Shown piece by piece: positions 1 to 12,400 of a DNA stretch of 64,000 bases. A program made the translations under genes and the position numbers. Origin of the DNA: Tetradesmus obliquus (taxonomy: Eukaryota; Chlorophyta; Chlorophyceae; Sphaeropleales; Scenedesmaceae); assembly GCA_030272155.1 (NCBI GenBank), contig CP126199.1:3522501-3586500 (forward strand), read 5' to 3'. Under the pieces are notes generated by a model, which made no database searches, was not told the origin of the DNA, and was given only the letters and a program-made list of their open reading frames with translations. Every line of letters starts with the position of its first letter. Within the stretch, counting starts at the first letter, position 1.

Positions 1-480
1 GCATCTCTGCCGTGATATCATTCTGCATCTGACTGAGAGTTGGCACTCATGAGCGTGTATCATGATATATAGGTTTTAATCATTCTTTCATTATTGCTTG
101 ATTCAAGACCATGACGTCATCCTGTTGTGGCGACATCATGCAAGATGCATATGGCACCAGCTGTCACTTGTAAACTACCCAGGTAGTAGGCCTACTACTT
201 GGCTCTCAAAGTGTCACTTCAGTTGTTAACGTCAGGCAGCACACCTAGCAACGCCTCACTAGCACACGCCCAACAGTCGAATGTTATCCCGCTGGCAGTA
301 CATACTCTGTACCAGCAGACTCCTCTCAGAGGAGTCAGAGTCTGACAATGTCAACAAGCCGTCCTTGTCCTTGTTCAACTTTTGCACAAACCAGCATAGG
401 CTCAAGCAAGCTCGGCTTGACAACAACAATAATGGAATGGAATTGAAAAGGAGAACACTCTTTCACAAGCCGTCGCTGCC

Positions 481-1248
481 GCTGGTGCTGCTGCTGGCAT
501 CCATCAGCTCATGGTGGCACTGCGACGTCTGGCGGCAGGCGGCGCAGCTTGTGCAGCAACCCCTGCCCAAACTACGGCTAGTGACATCAACCTCTCACAA
601 GCCGCTGCTCCTGCTGGCAGCCATCAGCTCATGGTAGCGCCTGGAAGCCTCCTCCGGCGGCAGGTGCCGCAGCTTGTGCAGCACATACATGCACGCCCCG
701 CCACATATGGGGTTCGCACCATCAACCCTCTACGACCCGGTGCTCCTCATTGCGGCCATCATCTCGTGGTAGCGCCTGGAAGCCTCGTCCGGCAGCAGGT
801 GCCGCAGCTTGTGCAGCACATACATGCACGCCCCGCCACATATGGGGTTCGCACCATCAACCCCTTACGACCCGGTGCTCCTCATTGCGGCCATCATCTC
901 GTGGTAGCGCCTGGAAGCCTCGTCCGGCGGCAGGTGCCGCAGCTTGTGCAGCACATGCGTGCACCCCCGCCAGAAATGGGGTTTGCAACATCAACCCCTC
1001 ATGACCCGGTGCTTCTCAGTGCGGCCATCAGCTCATGGTAGCGCCTGGAAGCCTCCTCTGCTGGCAGGTGCCGCAGCCTGTGCAGCAACCCTTGCCTAAA
1101 CTATGGCTTATGACATCAACCTCTCACAAGCTGGTGCTCCTGCTGGCAGCCATCACCTCGTGGTAGCGCCTGGAGGCCTCGTCCGGCGGCAGGTACCGCA
1201 GCCTGTGCAGCAACCCTTGCCTAAACTATGGCTTATGACATCAACCTC
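481..1248 (-). repeat. Tandem array derived from the last exon of the 2OG oxygenase gene
   Basis: Six degenerate units of about 123-138 bp start near 481, 601, 739, 872, 1004 and 1129. They directly follow the stop codon of the oxygenase gene on the minus strand. On that strand each unit resembles the end of the last coding exon (motif HLPPEEASRRYHELMAA) plus a short 3' stretch. Two sub-families are visible: one with a CCTAAACTATGG-like spacer (481, 1004, 1129) and one with a CGCCCCGCCACATATGG-like spacer (601, 739, 872). The stop codon is kept in most units (TGA or TAA after GGL or TGS). Nothing in the array needs to be translated. Confidence 0.88.
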
Positions 1249-4025
1249 TCACAAGCCGCCGCTCCTGCTGGCAGCCATCAGCTCATGGTAGCGCCTGGAG
1301 GCCTCCTCTGGCGGCAGGTGCTGCAGCTTGTGCAGCACGCCCTGCCGGGTGAGGTCACCAACCACAGCAGGCGGGAACAGCGGCGACGCCGGCAGCTGCG
1401 GGGCTACTGGGGCGGCGCCAAGCCCTTGCTGCTGCTGCTGCTCTGAGGACTGGTAGCATGTAGGCAGCACCTGCAGGGCAGGCGCAGTGCAGTTCGCAGC
1501 AGGCTGATTAGAGTGATGTAGCCTTGAGCGCATGTATTGACCATGGTCACCTACTTTGGATGGTCGGCAACCCAGAGCACTTACATACACAAAGCGTATT
1601 GCTTAAATTGTGGTAGTATGCAGCCAACCAGCTTGAAGCATGCAAGCGATGGCAGTGCGCGCAGCAGCACCAGCACAGGCGTCTTCTTGCCTCTGAGCTG
1701 CCGCATTTGCTCACACCACCTACAGTTTGTGCTTTTGAGATCAAGCCCAGTTGGCTGGCAGATATCTGGTACTGCCCTCAGCAGCCCACCTCTATGATGG
1801 CGTCATAATTGGGCTTGTGGAAGAACGCCATCGACAGCCGCCTGCTGCTGCGCGCCTTGGCTGGCAGCGGGTTGGTCACGCGGTGCAGCGTGGCCTTCCA
1901 GAGGCCGTTGGTCCAGCGTGACATCAGGCTGCCTAGGTTGAGCAGCAGCGCACCTGCAGCAGCACACAACACACAGCTGTATGGACTCAGTCCAAACAGG
2001 CAAAAACGTTTGTGAATAATGAGTGGAATGCAGCGCAGCACATCGTGAAGAGCCCAGCATGAGGCAACCCACGCACACAGTTCCTGCAAACATTTGTGCC
2101 CATGCAGCACATGCTCAACGGTTGCTGTGCGAGACGCACTGCTTGACAACCCTTCGCTGCAGGTCAAACACTGCTCTTGTTGCCACCTCTCTCACACTCG
2201 CCGTACACTGTACTCGGCGCACAGCTGTGCAAGTCATCAAACAACACCACGCCACACTGCACCATCACAGCCCTCACCCACCTGGCGGCACCTCCACCTC
2301 CAGCCACTGCCGCTATGCGCCTGGACTGGCTACAAACACTACTTCCATATCCCAGTCATGTCATAACCACCAAAACATACCACGGCCCACCACAGCCCAC
2401 CACAGCCCACCACAGTACGATACATACAATCTCTCACCCACCTGACGGCACCTCCACCTCCAGCCACTGCCCTGCAGCACACAGCACAGCACAGCACAGC
2501 ACAGCACAGCACAGCACAGCACAGCACAGCACAGCACAGCACAGCACAGCACAGCACAGCACAGCATAGCACAGCACAGCACAGCACAGCACAGCACAGC
2601 GCGCCACACCACACCACACCCACCTGGCGGCACCTCCACCTCCAGCCACTGGCCTGCAGCGCTCAGCAGCTGCAGCCCCACCACATCACACATCACCTCA
2701 GTTCCATGAACCCAGGATCACACGTTTGTTCCAAATCCGAATCACCCACCTGGCGCCACCTGCACCTCCAGCCACTGCCCCGAAGCACTCAGCAGCTGCA
2801 GCCCACCGTTGCCAGCCCGCCAGCCGCTGCCAGGCAGGTAGTCCTGGCTGGCCAGCAGCGTGAGGCTGCCTGAATCGATGTGTGCCTTCTTGCGCAGGTC
2901 ATGTGGGCCTGGCGGCAGCAGCTGCGAGGGGTAGTTGGCAACCTGGCAGGTGGTGGGCGCGGGGCAGCGAGGGTGGGGAGGAGGGTCAGGGATGGCGGGA
3001 AGCAGGTCGAGGCACAGCAGCCAGGCAAATAGGGCAACATGTGAATAGTTGTGAAACAGCAGACACATAAGTCAAACGTGCCGGATTTGAATGCGCACGC
3101 CAGCGAACACTTGGTGATGTGCACACTGCAGTCCTCACGCCCCTCGCACTCCACGACAGATGTGAACGAAGAATAGCAACGCAGCAGCACATGCTTGCTG
3201 GCTGGGCTGTTGCTGGGCTGGACCTGCGGAGTGCTACACATAACTGTTGATTGACACAGCAGTCGCACAACTTGTGCCATGCCCCACCAACCTGCAGGTT
3301 GCTGTGGTGCCGGCAGATCTTGTCATCAAAAAAGTGCTGCTGCAGCCCCAGGCTGGCAGCAGCCAGGCGTAGCACCGCGCCCGCGATGATTTCGCACTGA
3401 CTGTAGCATGCCTGCATTGCTGGCTGCAGCTCGGGTGTGCTGCTGCTTGGGAAGACGTCAGGAGTGAAGAAGACCTGCAGGCAGATATGTAACACATTAC
3501 ATGTCATTGAATCTGTTGGTGTTTGAAAACAAAAGTCAAGCTGTCTTGCACGGCGTGCCAAGCACAGCTACGGTGCTAGCACTCCCAAGCAAAGCAGCGA
3601 CCCCCAAGGCAAGAAAGAGCATTGATCTTCCTGCAGAGCTGCGTCAATGTCTTACAGGTACAGGACAGGTTGTCAGCACGCCACTGCCTTGGCCGCCAGC
3701 TTGCACAGTGAGCATTGTCCTGCAGCTTCTCCTGCTTGTGCAATTGCTGTGGCTTCTTTGGGCTTCTTTACCCTGCTTCAAGCCCGCCTGACCCGGCTCT
3801 GACGAGTAATAAGGCATATGCACAGCAACTCATTGATATTCAATGCCCTTGCGTGTGATGTAACAACCCTTGCGCTGCCCTGCTTCAACCTCACCTGGCC
3901 CAGCTCTGAGCAGTAGTAGGGCTGCTGCAGCTGCTGCTGCGTCAGCGGAGGCCCACACATGAAGCGCTCCGACAGGATGCCTGCAAGCGCCGACGGCTCC
4001 CTGCTGCTGCCACACAGTGCAGCCA

Positions 4026-4061
<36 letters not shown>

Positions 4062-5073
4062 ATGCCTGCAGCATAGCACATGCTGGAGTTGGTGAGGCAT
4101 TTTGTATGAGACAGATGACAGCACAGCTATGAACCCAAATGCAGCTGGTGCTTGCAGTGTCGGCTGACAGCTGGCTGCTGCTGTGGTATTGCAGCGTGTG
4201 CTCGCGTCATGTACATACGTGCTTCTGACAGCTCGATGCTGCCGAAGCCTGCCACACCAGCTGAGGTGCGATTTAGGTTCTGCAGGGTGCTGAAGCATGT
4301 ACTGCCTGTACTGCTGCAGCAGCACATGCTCGTACTGCTTGTACTGCTGCAGTCCCACCTGCATGTACTGCTTGTGCTCAGGGCTGATCTCGTAGCCCCT
4401 GCCACGCTGCATGTCCTGCGGCAGCGACGCATAGCAGATATCTTGAGACGAAGCAATAGTGCAGCTTGCTGAGGACAAGAGATGATGCGTGGTGATTTGC
4501 GGAGATGTGACAAGCAGACACAGCCTGCATGTGACCACGGTGCACTTGAATCCCGCATCTCCATGTGTCATTTTATGTCACAGCTTGTAAAAGCTGGCAC
4601 TGGGAGGAATGAACAAGACCCCAGCACCTCACACACAGCATGCCTGCAGCAGTTTCGCAAGTCTGCTCAACCACGCAGCCCCCCACCCGCACCTGCACCA
4701 CCAGCTGCATCTTCTCATCCAGCGGCAAGTCAAAGAAACTCTCAGCAGCAGCAAACAGCTGCAGCAGCAGCTCCTGCTGCAGGCCGTGGCCCTCCAAAGC
4801 AAGGAAGCCTGTGGCAAGGCACTCCTGCCTCACTGCTGCTGCCTGCTGTTGCGTGGGAGGCTGGCCAGCCAGCAGGTTGCTGATGTCTATGAGAGGAGGC
4901 TGGAAGGTTGCGAATGATGGGCTGTCATCTAACCGGGTGTAGACACTGCTGCTGCTGCTGCTGGTGGTGGTGTGGTGTGCTCTGAGCAGAGGAGGTGCCC
5001 TTGTACAAATTTGGTGGCATCTGCTGTTCCTTGGCAGCAATCCATGCTGGGAGATGATGCCGCTAGATAGCAT
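1249..5073 (-). CDS. 2-oxoglutarate/Fe(II)-dependent dioxygenase, isopenicillin-N-synthase-like
   Basis: Seven exons joined by GT-AG introns in consistent phase: 5073-4693, 4415-4359, 4065-3895, 3474-3292, 2942-2750, 1953-1790 and 1470-1249, about 456 residues. The N-terminal DIOX_N-type region includes PPLIDISNLL (residues about 60-70). The core has a YP motif and the iron ligands HID (H285, D287) in exon 5. The distal ligand H352 lies in RWTNGLWKATLHRV and the 2-oxoglutarate-binding RLS (R367/S369) in exon 6. The FFHKPNYDAIIE and LPTC segments match the usual C-terminus. The family oxidises small molecules such as flavonoids, hormones or alkaloids; the substrate cannot be inferred. Residues 1-50 are Ser/Arg-rich and could be a transit peptide. 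Exon 3 encodes a polyglutamine run. The exon 2 donor is uncertain because QQYKQY-like repeats follow it. Divergent from the PUB gene. Confidence 0.85.
2277..2690 (-). repeat. Three partial copies of 2OG-oxygenase exon 5 inside intron 5
   Basis: The 3' end of exon 5 with its donor site (plus-strand core CACCTGGCGGCACCTCCACC, true copy at 2745-2800) recurs near 2277-2320, 2440-2475 and 2622-2690. On the minus strand each copy encodes a GQWLEVEVPPGG-like end followed by a GT. Each could act as a decoy or alternative 5' splice site. Confidence 0.8.
2476..2603. repeat. (CACAG)n microsatellite
   Basis: About 25 nearly perfect copies of a pentanucleotide lie between two partial copies of exon 5 in intron 5 of the oxygenase gene. 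Long Cys/Ala open frames across it are an artefact of the repeat. Confidence 0.97.
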
Positions 5074-5520
5074 GCTGGAGGCTGAGCCTAAAATTGAACT
5101 CTACGACAAAGGGGATCTATGGCTCCGGCAGTACCAGCTGGTTGTGGCAGTAGCAGCTGGTGTGTAGATCCCTCGCAGCGCAAGAGGTGCTACAGTAGAT
5201 CTAAACTAAGCCCTTTGAGTGTGAGATGAAGCCAATGAACTGGTGGACCGGAGCCGAGCGGGGTACATCAGTGTTTCAAAGCTTGTGTCTCTGTGTCTCG
5301 GTCGTGACAGTCGTCAAGAGCACTTGTGCCTCGTTGCCGGCTCCTTGATCTCGCAAACGATATACTTGCTGGTCAAGTATCGTGTGACTGCAGCTTTGAG
5401 TTGCATGCATACACTGCGGAACTAGTTTCGTAGAAGTGTTGGACACCGCGCGCTCTGTTTCCTGCTTCCTGGAGCAGCTTCAGCACATATAGCTGTCTCG
5501 TACCATTGAAGATACGCAGC
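5074..5520. promoter_or_regulatory. Divergent intergenic region between the 2OG oxygenase and PUB genes
   Basis: A stretch of 447 bp separates two start codons that face away from each other, so it must hold both promoters and 5' UTRs unless either gene has an upstream non-coding exon. I see no convincing TATA box. Confidence 0.5.
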
Positions 5521-6118
5521 ATGTCAGCGCCCTCGAGCCCTAGGGGTGCTGTGAACGTAGGACACAGCCCTCTGCTGCAGCAAGCAGCAGCAGCAACAGC
5601 AGGAGCAGCAGCAGCGCCAGCAGGAGCAGCAGCAAGCGCAGCACAAGGCGCTCGAAATGCAGAGCTATTAAATGCGAGGCGTAAATTCAGCAGCACGTTA
5701 GAATCAGATGTGCTGGACTACCTGCACTATGGGCCCTCACAGCTGGAGGACTGCATGACGACCATGCACACCATTTTTAACAACATTGTGCTGCACCCAG
5801 ACGAGCCAAAATACAGAAAGGTGAGGATAGGTTTCGAACGGGGGTCTGATGACAACAGCAGGCAGAAGCGCGCTGTCTTCTAATGCTCTGTGTGCTTCTT
5901 GTGCTGCATCCATGTACGTTCCATGGGTGGAGGCAAGCGCATGAGTCTCAGCACTTGCCCGGCATTCAGCATGCATGCCACAAACAACTGTATGTCAAGA
6001 CACTGAGCATCATCAGCATAGTGCATGGTGCATGTGCCTGCCAGCACAGGGCCAGGGGTAGGAGGCACCACATGGCGCACCAGCTGGGGCAGTTTGGCCC
6101 GTAACAATGCCCATGTTC

Positions 6119-6154
<36 letters not shown>

Positions 6155-7240
6155 AGATCAAGGCTGCTAACAAGGCGTTTCTAAGGCACATTGCCAACGT
6201 GAACAAAGCAGAGGACCTCATGCTGCAAGCTGGCTGGCGGCCCAAGGTGCATACCAGTTTTGACTGCAGTTGCTGTCCCTCTGAGAACAGAGCAGCAGGT
6301 CACGCGCCCACTGCGGCAGTCTAGACAGTGCACAGAAAAGCGCAAGATTGCTACGCAGCCAACACTGCCACGGCAGCAGCAGCAGCACGTGGCACCGCGG
6401 CGTAGGCGTAACGCTGCAGTACAAACAGACAAGCACTCTCTCAAGGTCTACCTGTTGATTGCATGCACCTCAGTGGTATGCTGCTGCTGCTGCTGCAGGT
6501 GGTGGACCTTGAGAAGGCGTGGCTGTGGGAGTATGAGCCCAGCAGCCACGAGTTCAGGTGCGAGGGGCACCCGCAGCAGCAGCAGCAGCAGCAATGTGGC
6601 CTTCGGCAGCAGCAATGCTGTTGCTCCGACTGTCAGCAACAGCAGTATCCTGAGGACTGCCTGCTGAATGCAAGCAGCTGTACTAGTTGGGCAATCAGCA
6701 GTAGAGATCAGCAGCAGCATGTACACGAAAGCAACAACATTGGCTGCTGTGGTGCCGCAGGCTGCTGGTGGAGGTCACAGAGGTGCTGCTCAAGGCCATG
6801 CAGACGCTGCACGCCAAGACAGAGGTGCGCGGCAGCTGGCAGCAGCAGCAGCAGCAGCAGAGCGACGTGCCATGCGCCTTGCAGCGCAAGCGCAAGGACG
6901 ACGAGGGACTCAATGGCACGCACCTGCCTGCTATTTTCTGTGACTGACGGCGACCAACCGTCCCCAACTGCATGTTGCCTTGCGCTTGCGCAGCAAGGCA
7001 AGGATGACGAGGAGCATAAGTGCAAGCCTCTGACCATTACTGCAAACCACCTATTGGTGTTAAGCAACTGTTGCCAACTGTGTGCCGCTGTATCATGCGC
7101 AGCGCAAGCGCAAGGACGATGCGGAGCGCAAGAGCAAGCATGCTGAGGAGCGTGAGCGCATCAAGCTGGCACTGGAGGACGACAGGCTGCAGCGGCAGGT
7201 GGCGCAGGAGCTCACATCAGCACGCCCACATGATACATAG
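5521..7240 (+). CDS. PUB-domain protein, probable CDC48/p97 cofactor
   Basis: Five exons: 5521-5820, 6157-6246, 6499-6557, 6761-6824 and 7103-7240. All use GT-AG introns and phases agree (216 residues). After a low-complexity Ala-rich start, residues about 58-130 form a PUB/PUG domain (LESDVLDYLHYGPSQLED, YRKIKAANKAFLRHI, AEDLMLQAGWRPK). A short exon follows with DLEKAWLWEYEP, and the C-terminus is a highly charged helix (KRKDDAERKSKHAEERERIK). PUB domains bind the C-terminal tail of the AAA ATPase p97/CDC48, and the charged helix resembles the segment after PUB in UBXN6/PUX2-type adaptors. No UBX domain is visible, so this is either a short form or a gene whose 3' part was lost. The stop codon lies inside a repeat unit that is copied five more times downstream. 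Confidence 0.8.
6868..7020 (+). repeat. Two partial copies of the 5' edge of PUB-gene exon 5
   Basis: The acceptor and first codons of exon 5 (GCAGCGCAAGCGCAAGGACG at 7099-7118) are mirrored near 6890-6920 and, more degenerate, near 6980-7015 in the preceding intron. They could be weak alternative 3' splice sites. Confidence 0.7.
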
Positions 7241-7745
7241 CGGCAGCAGCAGCGGCGGCGGCCGCGGCGGCTGCAGCAGCAGCGGCGGTGGTGGCGGCGA
7301 CGGCAGCGGCAGGTGGTGCAGGAGCTCACAGCAGCAAGCCCACATGACACATAGCTGCTGCAGCACTGCTGCAGCTGCTGGCAGCAGCGGGGGCGGTGGC
7401 AGCGGCGGTGGCAGCAGCCAAGGCGGCAGGTGGCGCAGGAGCTCACGGCAGCCCGCTCACGCTGCACATAGCAGCAGCAGCAGCTGCGGAAGCAGCGGCG
7501 GTGGCAGCAGCCAAGGCGGCAGGTGGCGCAGGAGCTCACGGCAGCACGCCCACATGATACATAGCAGCAGCAGCAGCAGCGGCAGCGGCAGGTGGCGCAG
7601 GAGCTCGCGGCGGGACGCCCACATGACACATAGCCGCAACAGCAGCGGCCGCCGCTGCGGCAGCGGCGGCAGCAGCAGCGGCTGCAGCCGAAGCGGCAGG
7701 TGGCGCAGGAGCTCGCGGCAGCACGCCCACATGATACATAGCGGC
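7241..7745 (+). repeat. Five downstream copies of the coding end of the PUB gene
   Basis: The last about 48 coding bases (RQVAQELTSARPHDT and stop; core CGGCAGGTGGCGCAGGAGCT) recur at about 7307, 7422, 7519, 7585 and 7696, separated by CGG/CAG-rich spacers of variable length. Most copies keep the ACATAG end. The first extra copy is in the same frame as the original but behind its stop. A different frame stays open across the whole array because of its composition. Confidence 0.88.
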
Positions 7746-9493
7746 TGCAGCAGCAGGGGCGGCGGCGGCGGCAACGCACCAAGCTCATTCTGGAAGACGA
7801 TGCTGGCTATGCTGGCTGCTGTTTGTGGCTGCTTGGTACAAGTATGTTGCTTACATACAGGTTTCTTGGCCCTCAACAGCAAGTTCTCAGTAGCTGGTAA
7901 ACGGGGATGGTATGGGGCTGCAGCCGAGAAGACCGCGCTATACCAAGGCGCAAACCGCTTTGATGGTGCTTTTGACTTAAACGTGGCACTGTTTGCGAAG
8001 CCACACCTGGTCACGGGCTGTAACTCGTTATACGGGCGTCGCTGCACTGAACAGCGGTATATAGATCTAAGTAATGCTGACTCCCGCGCGCCTATCCCGC
8101 GCTGAGTTAACTAGCTAGTTCTTTACTGGCTTGCTTTTGCTGCGGAGCCTACGTAGTGCGCCTGGCTCGGCTGCAGCTCCTTTCGCACCGCAGCGTCACT
8201 CCTTGGCGAACCCGCCAACGCCTCTTTACAGCCCAGAATATCTTACTTCGTAGCTCATAAAGTCGATTGAAAGCCGGCTGCGGCATCTACCCTCACATCT
8301 TGGCATAGTTAACTACTACAACGTTGTAGGACTTCTGTACAGCTGCAGGCTGAACGGTGTCATCGCTGTAGACAAGTATCCCTGATGGATAGCATGAAAT
8401 CGTTCGTGATAGGTGGGTGCTTAGTAGGCAGATCCATTTACTGTCAGGCGTGGCAGAGCAGCACATACCAACAGCAGTTTCAGCACCGCCCAGTGGCAGT
8501 GTCACCAATGTACAGCCAATCTTATGCCACAGAGGTTGCCAAATTAGCTGTTGCACAGCACAGTGCACTACTGGCTGCAATGAACCACAACAGCTTGCCG
8601 CAGGTCGACACATGGCCTGGGCCCCAGCGTGCGCGAGGCCAGCTAGCCTGGTTGTGTGGCAGCGCCAAGTGACTCTCACTTGAATAGCCAGGCAATCCTC
8701 ATGCTGCCTCCCCATTTCTTGCTCTGTTCTTGCATGAGTGTTTGTTGTGCGCAGGGCTGTCTCTGCTTATTGTCGCAGTTGTACGGGCCACAGCAGAGGC
8801 ACAGGCTGCACTAGCAGGTGATATTTTGAACAACCAGCTGCGGCCGCACTGCATGCGCACGCACTTGTGTAGTTACTGCTGCGTGCCTGCTTGTTAAGGT
8901 GGCATTATGAGGGGACTGCAATGGCATACGCATACTGCTACTGTTGCCAAGCCATGCATGTACATGCAGAGATGCAATATGCCCACCACGGCTGCACCAT
9001 GTACATGTCTACTTGAGACACCCTGATGCAGCTCAGCATCTGCCTGAGGGCTGTGTCGTGCAGCACTATAAGCAGGCGCGCGTTGCTGTTATAATTGAGC
9101 GCAGAGATGCAATGTGCCCACCACTGCTGCACCATACTTGACGTCTGGTGGGCTTTTGGCTGCGCTTACATGCCACTGCAGGAACAGCACAGCGGCAGGT
9201 GCTGCAAGCACCCCCGTAAGTACTAGTACACGATTGTGCATGCACATCCTGTGGATGATGGTGTGAAGTAAACACAGCACATGAACTGCACATCGCTGCC
9301 CGTGACTCGTTTGTTGCAGTGTGCACGCTGCTGGTACAGCTGAGCAGCAGGAGTTCCTTCTTGCTTCATATTAAGCAGCTGTTGCAGCAACAGCGCGCAA
9401 CCACGGCCAAGCGCACAGCAGCGGAGACATATATGGTTGCAGCCACTTCACTCTGCCCTGTCATCACAACCTGTCTCGTGACCACCCCTGCAG
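7746..9493. other. Region without an assigned gene, upstream of the protease-lectin gene
   Basis: No recognisable protein family on either strand. A likely small exon at 9181-9214 (acceptor CACTGCAG, donor GTAAGT) may belong to the unresolved 5' end of the downstream protease gene. The promoter and first exon(s) of that gene should lie here. Confidence 0.5.
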
Positions 9494-12400
9494 GCGCTTG
9501 ACAGGACTGCGGCCTCCGCCGGAAGGGCTGCAGTCTGCACCCAACAACACCCGCAGAAGCTACCGTAACTCCAGAGACAGAGCAGCGCTGCTCAAGAACC
9601 TAGGCGCAGGCACGAATGCCACACAGATTGCCAGGGCAGCTTGCAGCTCAGATAACATACTGGACCCAGAATGTGTCGATGTGCTGCTGCTGGCACTGAC
9701 CCCGTCCTCATACTCTTCCAATGAAACACGTGACACGTTCGGCCGGCGCCCATACATCAGCCCTGCACAAGTAAGCAGCGTACATCGTATGTTAGATGAA
9801 CACATGTGCATGCAGGCTGCAGCTGCAGAACAGCCAGCTGTCGGACCATTGCTCTGGTCAACACGTATCCTATGTTACGCTGCAACCAGGTGGCGGTTTA
9901 CAATCCTGCAAGTGGCATTTGAACATTGACAAATCCAGAAACCGTGCTAGCCTGTACGTGTGTCAAGCATGCTGCAAAAACAAGCACATGCAGGCCCTGC
10001 ATGACGTTAGCGCTGTTGCTTCTGCTGCAGGCTTGAAAATAGAATGCTGGTTGCCACGCCCGTCTTGTTGATCTGCATTCAGCCAGCGGTATTTGAGGTT
10101 CTGGGAACTGTGCTGCTGCGCTTGCAGGACCAGGGCAGGTGCTCTTCATGTGTGGGCTTTGCTGTTACTGCTGCTGCTGAGGCTGCCATCAACGTGCACC
10201 GCCAGCAGAGCTGGCGCAGCTTCAACCTGTCAGAGCAGGACTTGAGCTTCTGCAAGTGAGACATCGCTGGTGCTTTTGAGGCTGTAGGCGCTTGCACGGT
10301 TGCCCGTATGCGTAGTCGCACAAGACAGCTGTCACATAGTGCAAGTGGTATCACATCAACCGATTGTTGAGCTCAAACGAGGCTAATCCGGCTCACACAG
10401 AGTTTGCAGGGCTCAAAATGCTCTTCAGAAGTTTGGTTGTTCTGGCCACGCTGCTTGGCCTAGGCTGAGCCGCGCAAGTGCTGTTCTCTCCTGCTCCTGA
10501 GATGCAGGCTTCTGCCCAGGATTAACTGCGTGACTGGCGCATCGTATGGCGACGTTATCAGCAGCTTTCTGAAAAACGCTGTCTCAAGTTGGGCTTCGCG
10601 CAGCTGCTGGGCCTACTCGGGCGATGCCAACACGGGCTGCCCTAGCGCCGCCACCTGCCGCAACCAGCTCTCGAGAGGTAAGCTGATCCCGGAGCCTGCA
10701 TATGCACATTTTGCGACTTCTGATAATGCTTTTGCTGGATCCGGATCAGCAAGTCTCGTTGCGGGTTCGTCTTCCGGCCAGGCCAGAGTGTCTTCTGTAC
10801 CAGGACTGTCAGGCCGGCGCCAGCGGCAGTGTTACTAGCCGGTGAAAGTTACACACACGCGCGTTTGAGGAGCCGATGACAAGCTCAATGGGCAAAGAGA
10901 AAGTAAAAGCTGGAGGCAGCAGACGAGGTGTTCACGTGCATCAGCCACAGCGCATTGCTAGCTGCTGGTCTGCTGGACACCAAACACGTGTTGTGCACAA
11001 GTAGGTCCACTATCTTCAGGTTGTTTTGTGAGGATGAACTAGGGGGCGCACAAAGGCGCACTGATGGCTCCGTAGTGGGGTACAGGGGCAACGTCTGTTT
11101 GTGGTCTATGACCGCTGCGGCAGCGCCTCGTTTAGTTATAATGCTGTGTACAGCTGCCGGGTGCTGCTCAAACCTCCGGGTGTTGCTCACTCTATATGAC
11201 TGCCTGCAGGCACTTCCTTGTACTGGGCGTACAATGCCAATGCGCTTAACACCATGGCCAAAGTAAAGGAGCGCATCATGCTGTCAGGCGGCGTCATCGC
11301 ATCCATGGCTATGTCAGATGCCGCATTCCAACAGTTCCAGGCATATGGTGTAGCGGGAGATGCGGTGTATGCACCGCCTGATGACCCTGCAAGTGCAGTT
11401 TCAGTGATGCACGCGGTCTTCTGCTACGGCTGGTGGGACAATGCAACAAATACTGCAGATGGCTATTGGCTGTGCAAGAACAGGTGCGGAGGCAGCCTTG
11501 TGTTTTGCTTTTGGGCAGATTTGCTGCTGGGCTGGGCATGTGTGTATGTGCGTATGTTGCGTGCATGCGGGAGGCGTGCTGTCTGTGGTGATTCATCAGC
11601 GCAGCGGAGACGCAGCAGTAACTCAACAGCTGCTGCTGGGCGCCCGCTGAAGCCATGTTGCTGCTGCTGTTGCTGCTGCTGTTGCTGCTGCTGCTGCTCT
11701 GCTTCTTCTGCTGCTGCTCTGCTGCTGCTGCTGCTGCTGCTGCCGCTGCTGCTGCCGCCTGCTGATATATCCGGTCGCTGTTCTCAGCTGGGGCCCCTCT
11801 TGGGGAATCAGCGGCTCTTTCAGGATTGCATACGGTGCAGCCTACATCATGCAGCCAGATTACACTTTTGCGCTGAAGGTCCAGCCGAGTGTGTCACAAG
11901 TACAGAAGAGGTTTGCACAGGCGCTGTCATACCCAGCCGCACCCGGGTGCCTGCTGTACTCCCCAAAGCAACCTGAGCGCTTGCTGAAACTGGCCGAAGA
12001 CCTGGACACCCTCACCGCATTGGCACCAAGGTTAGCCCTGCCGGAAGCACTGGCGGAGGTCATGACAAGCAATGTGGACCGCATTCGCAACTTGACAGCA
12101 GCTAGCCGGGGCCCCTTCAGGCTGTGTGGCAGATACATGGCGCCACTTCTCAAGCAAGGTTTGTGAAAGCATGCCAACATGCTGCTTCCAAGGGCAAATC
12201 TGTGCAGCTGCAACGGAGCCATGTGCCCATGCAAGCATGCCGCTGCTTGTTCATGTCTGCACCCGACTGCATCAGCTGTGCAGTGCTGTGTGTACACCAG
12301 CCTGCAACCTGAACGTGGCAACTTGCACCCCACACAGCAACATGAGGAATTCAGCGACCTTCAAATGCAACAAGCACCCAATCGCTGCCATGTATCAGCC

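Noticed and set aside
2339..2696. Minus-strand frames encoding long Cys-Ala-Val-Leu repeats
   Set aside because: They are translations of the (CACAG)n microsatellite in an oxygenase intron.
7020..8105. Long open frame of 361 codons rich in Ser, Arg and Gly
   Set aside because: It is an alternate frame over GC-rich copies of the PUB-gene end. It has no supported start and no similarity, and a minus-strand frame is open over the same array.
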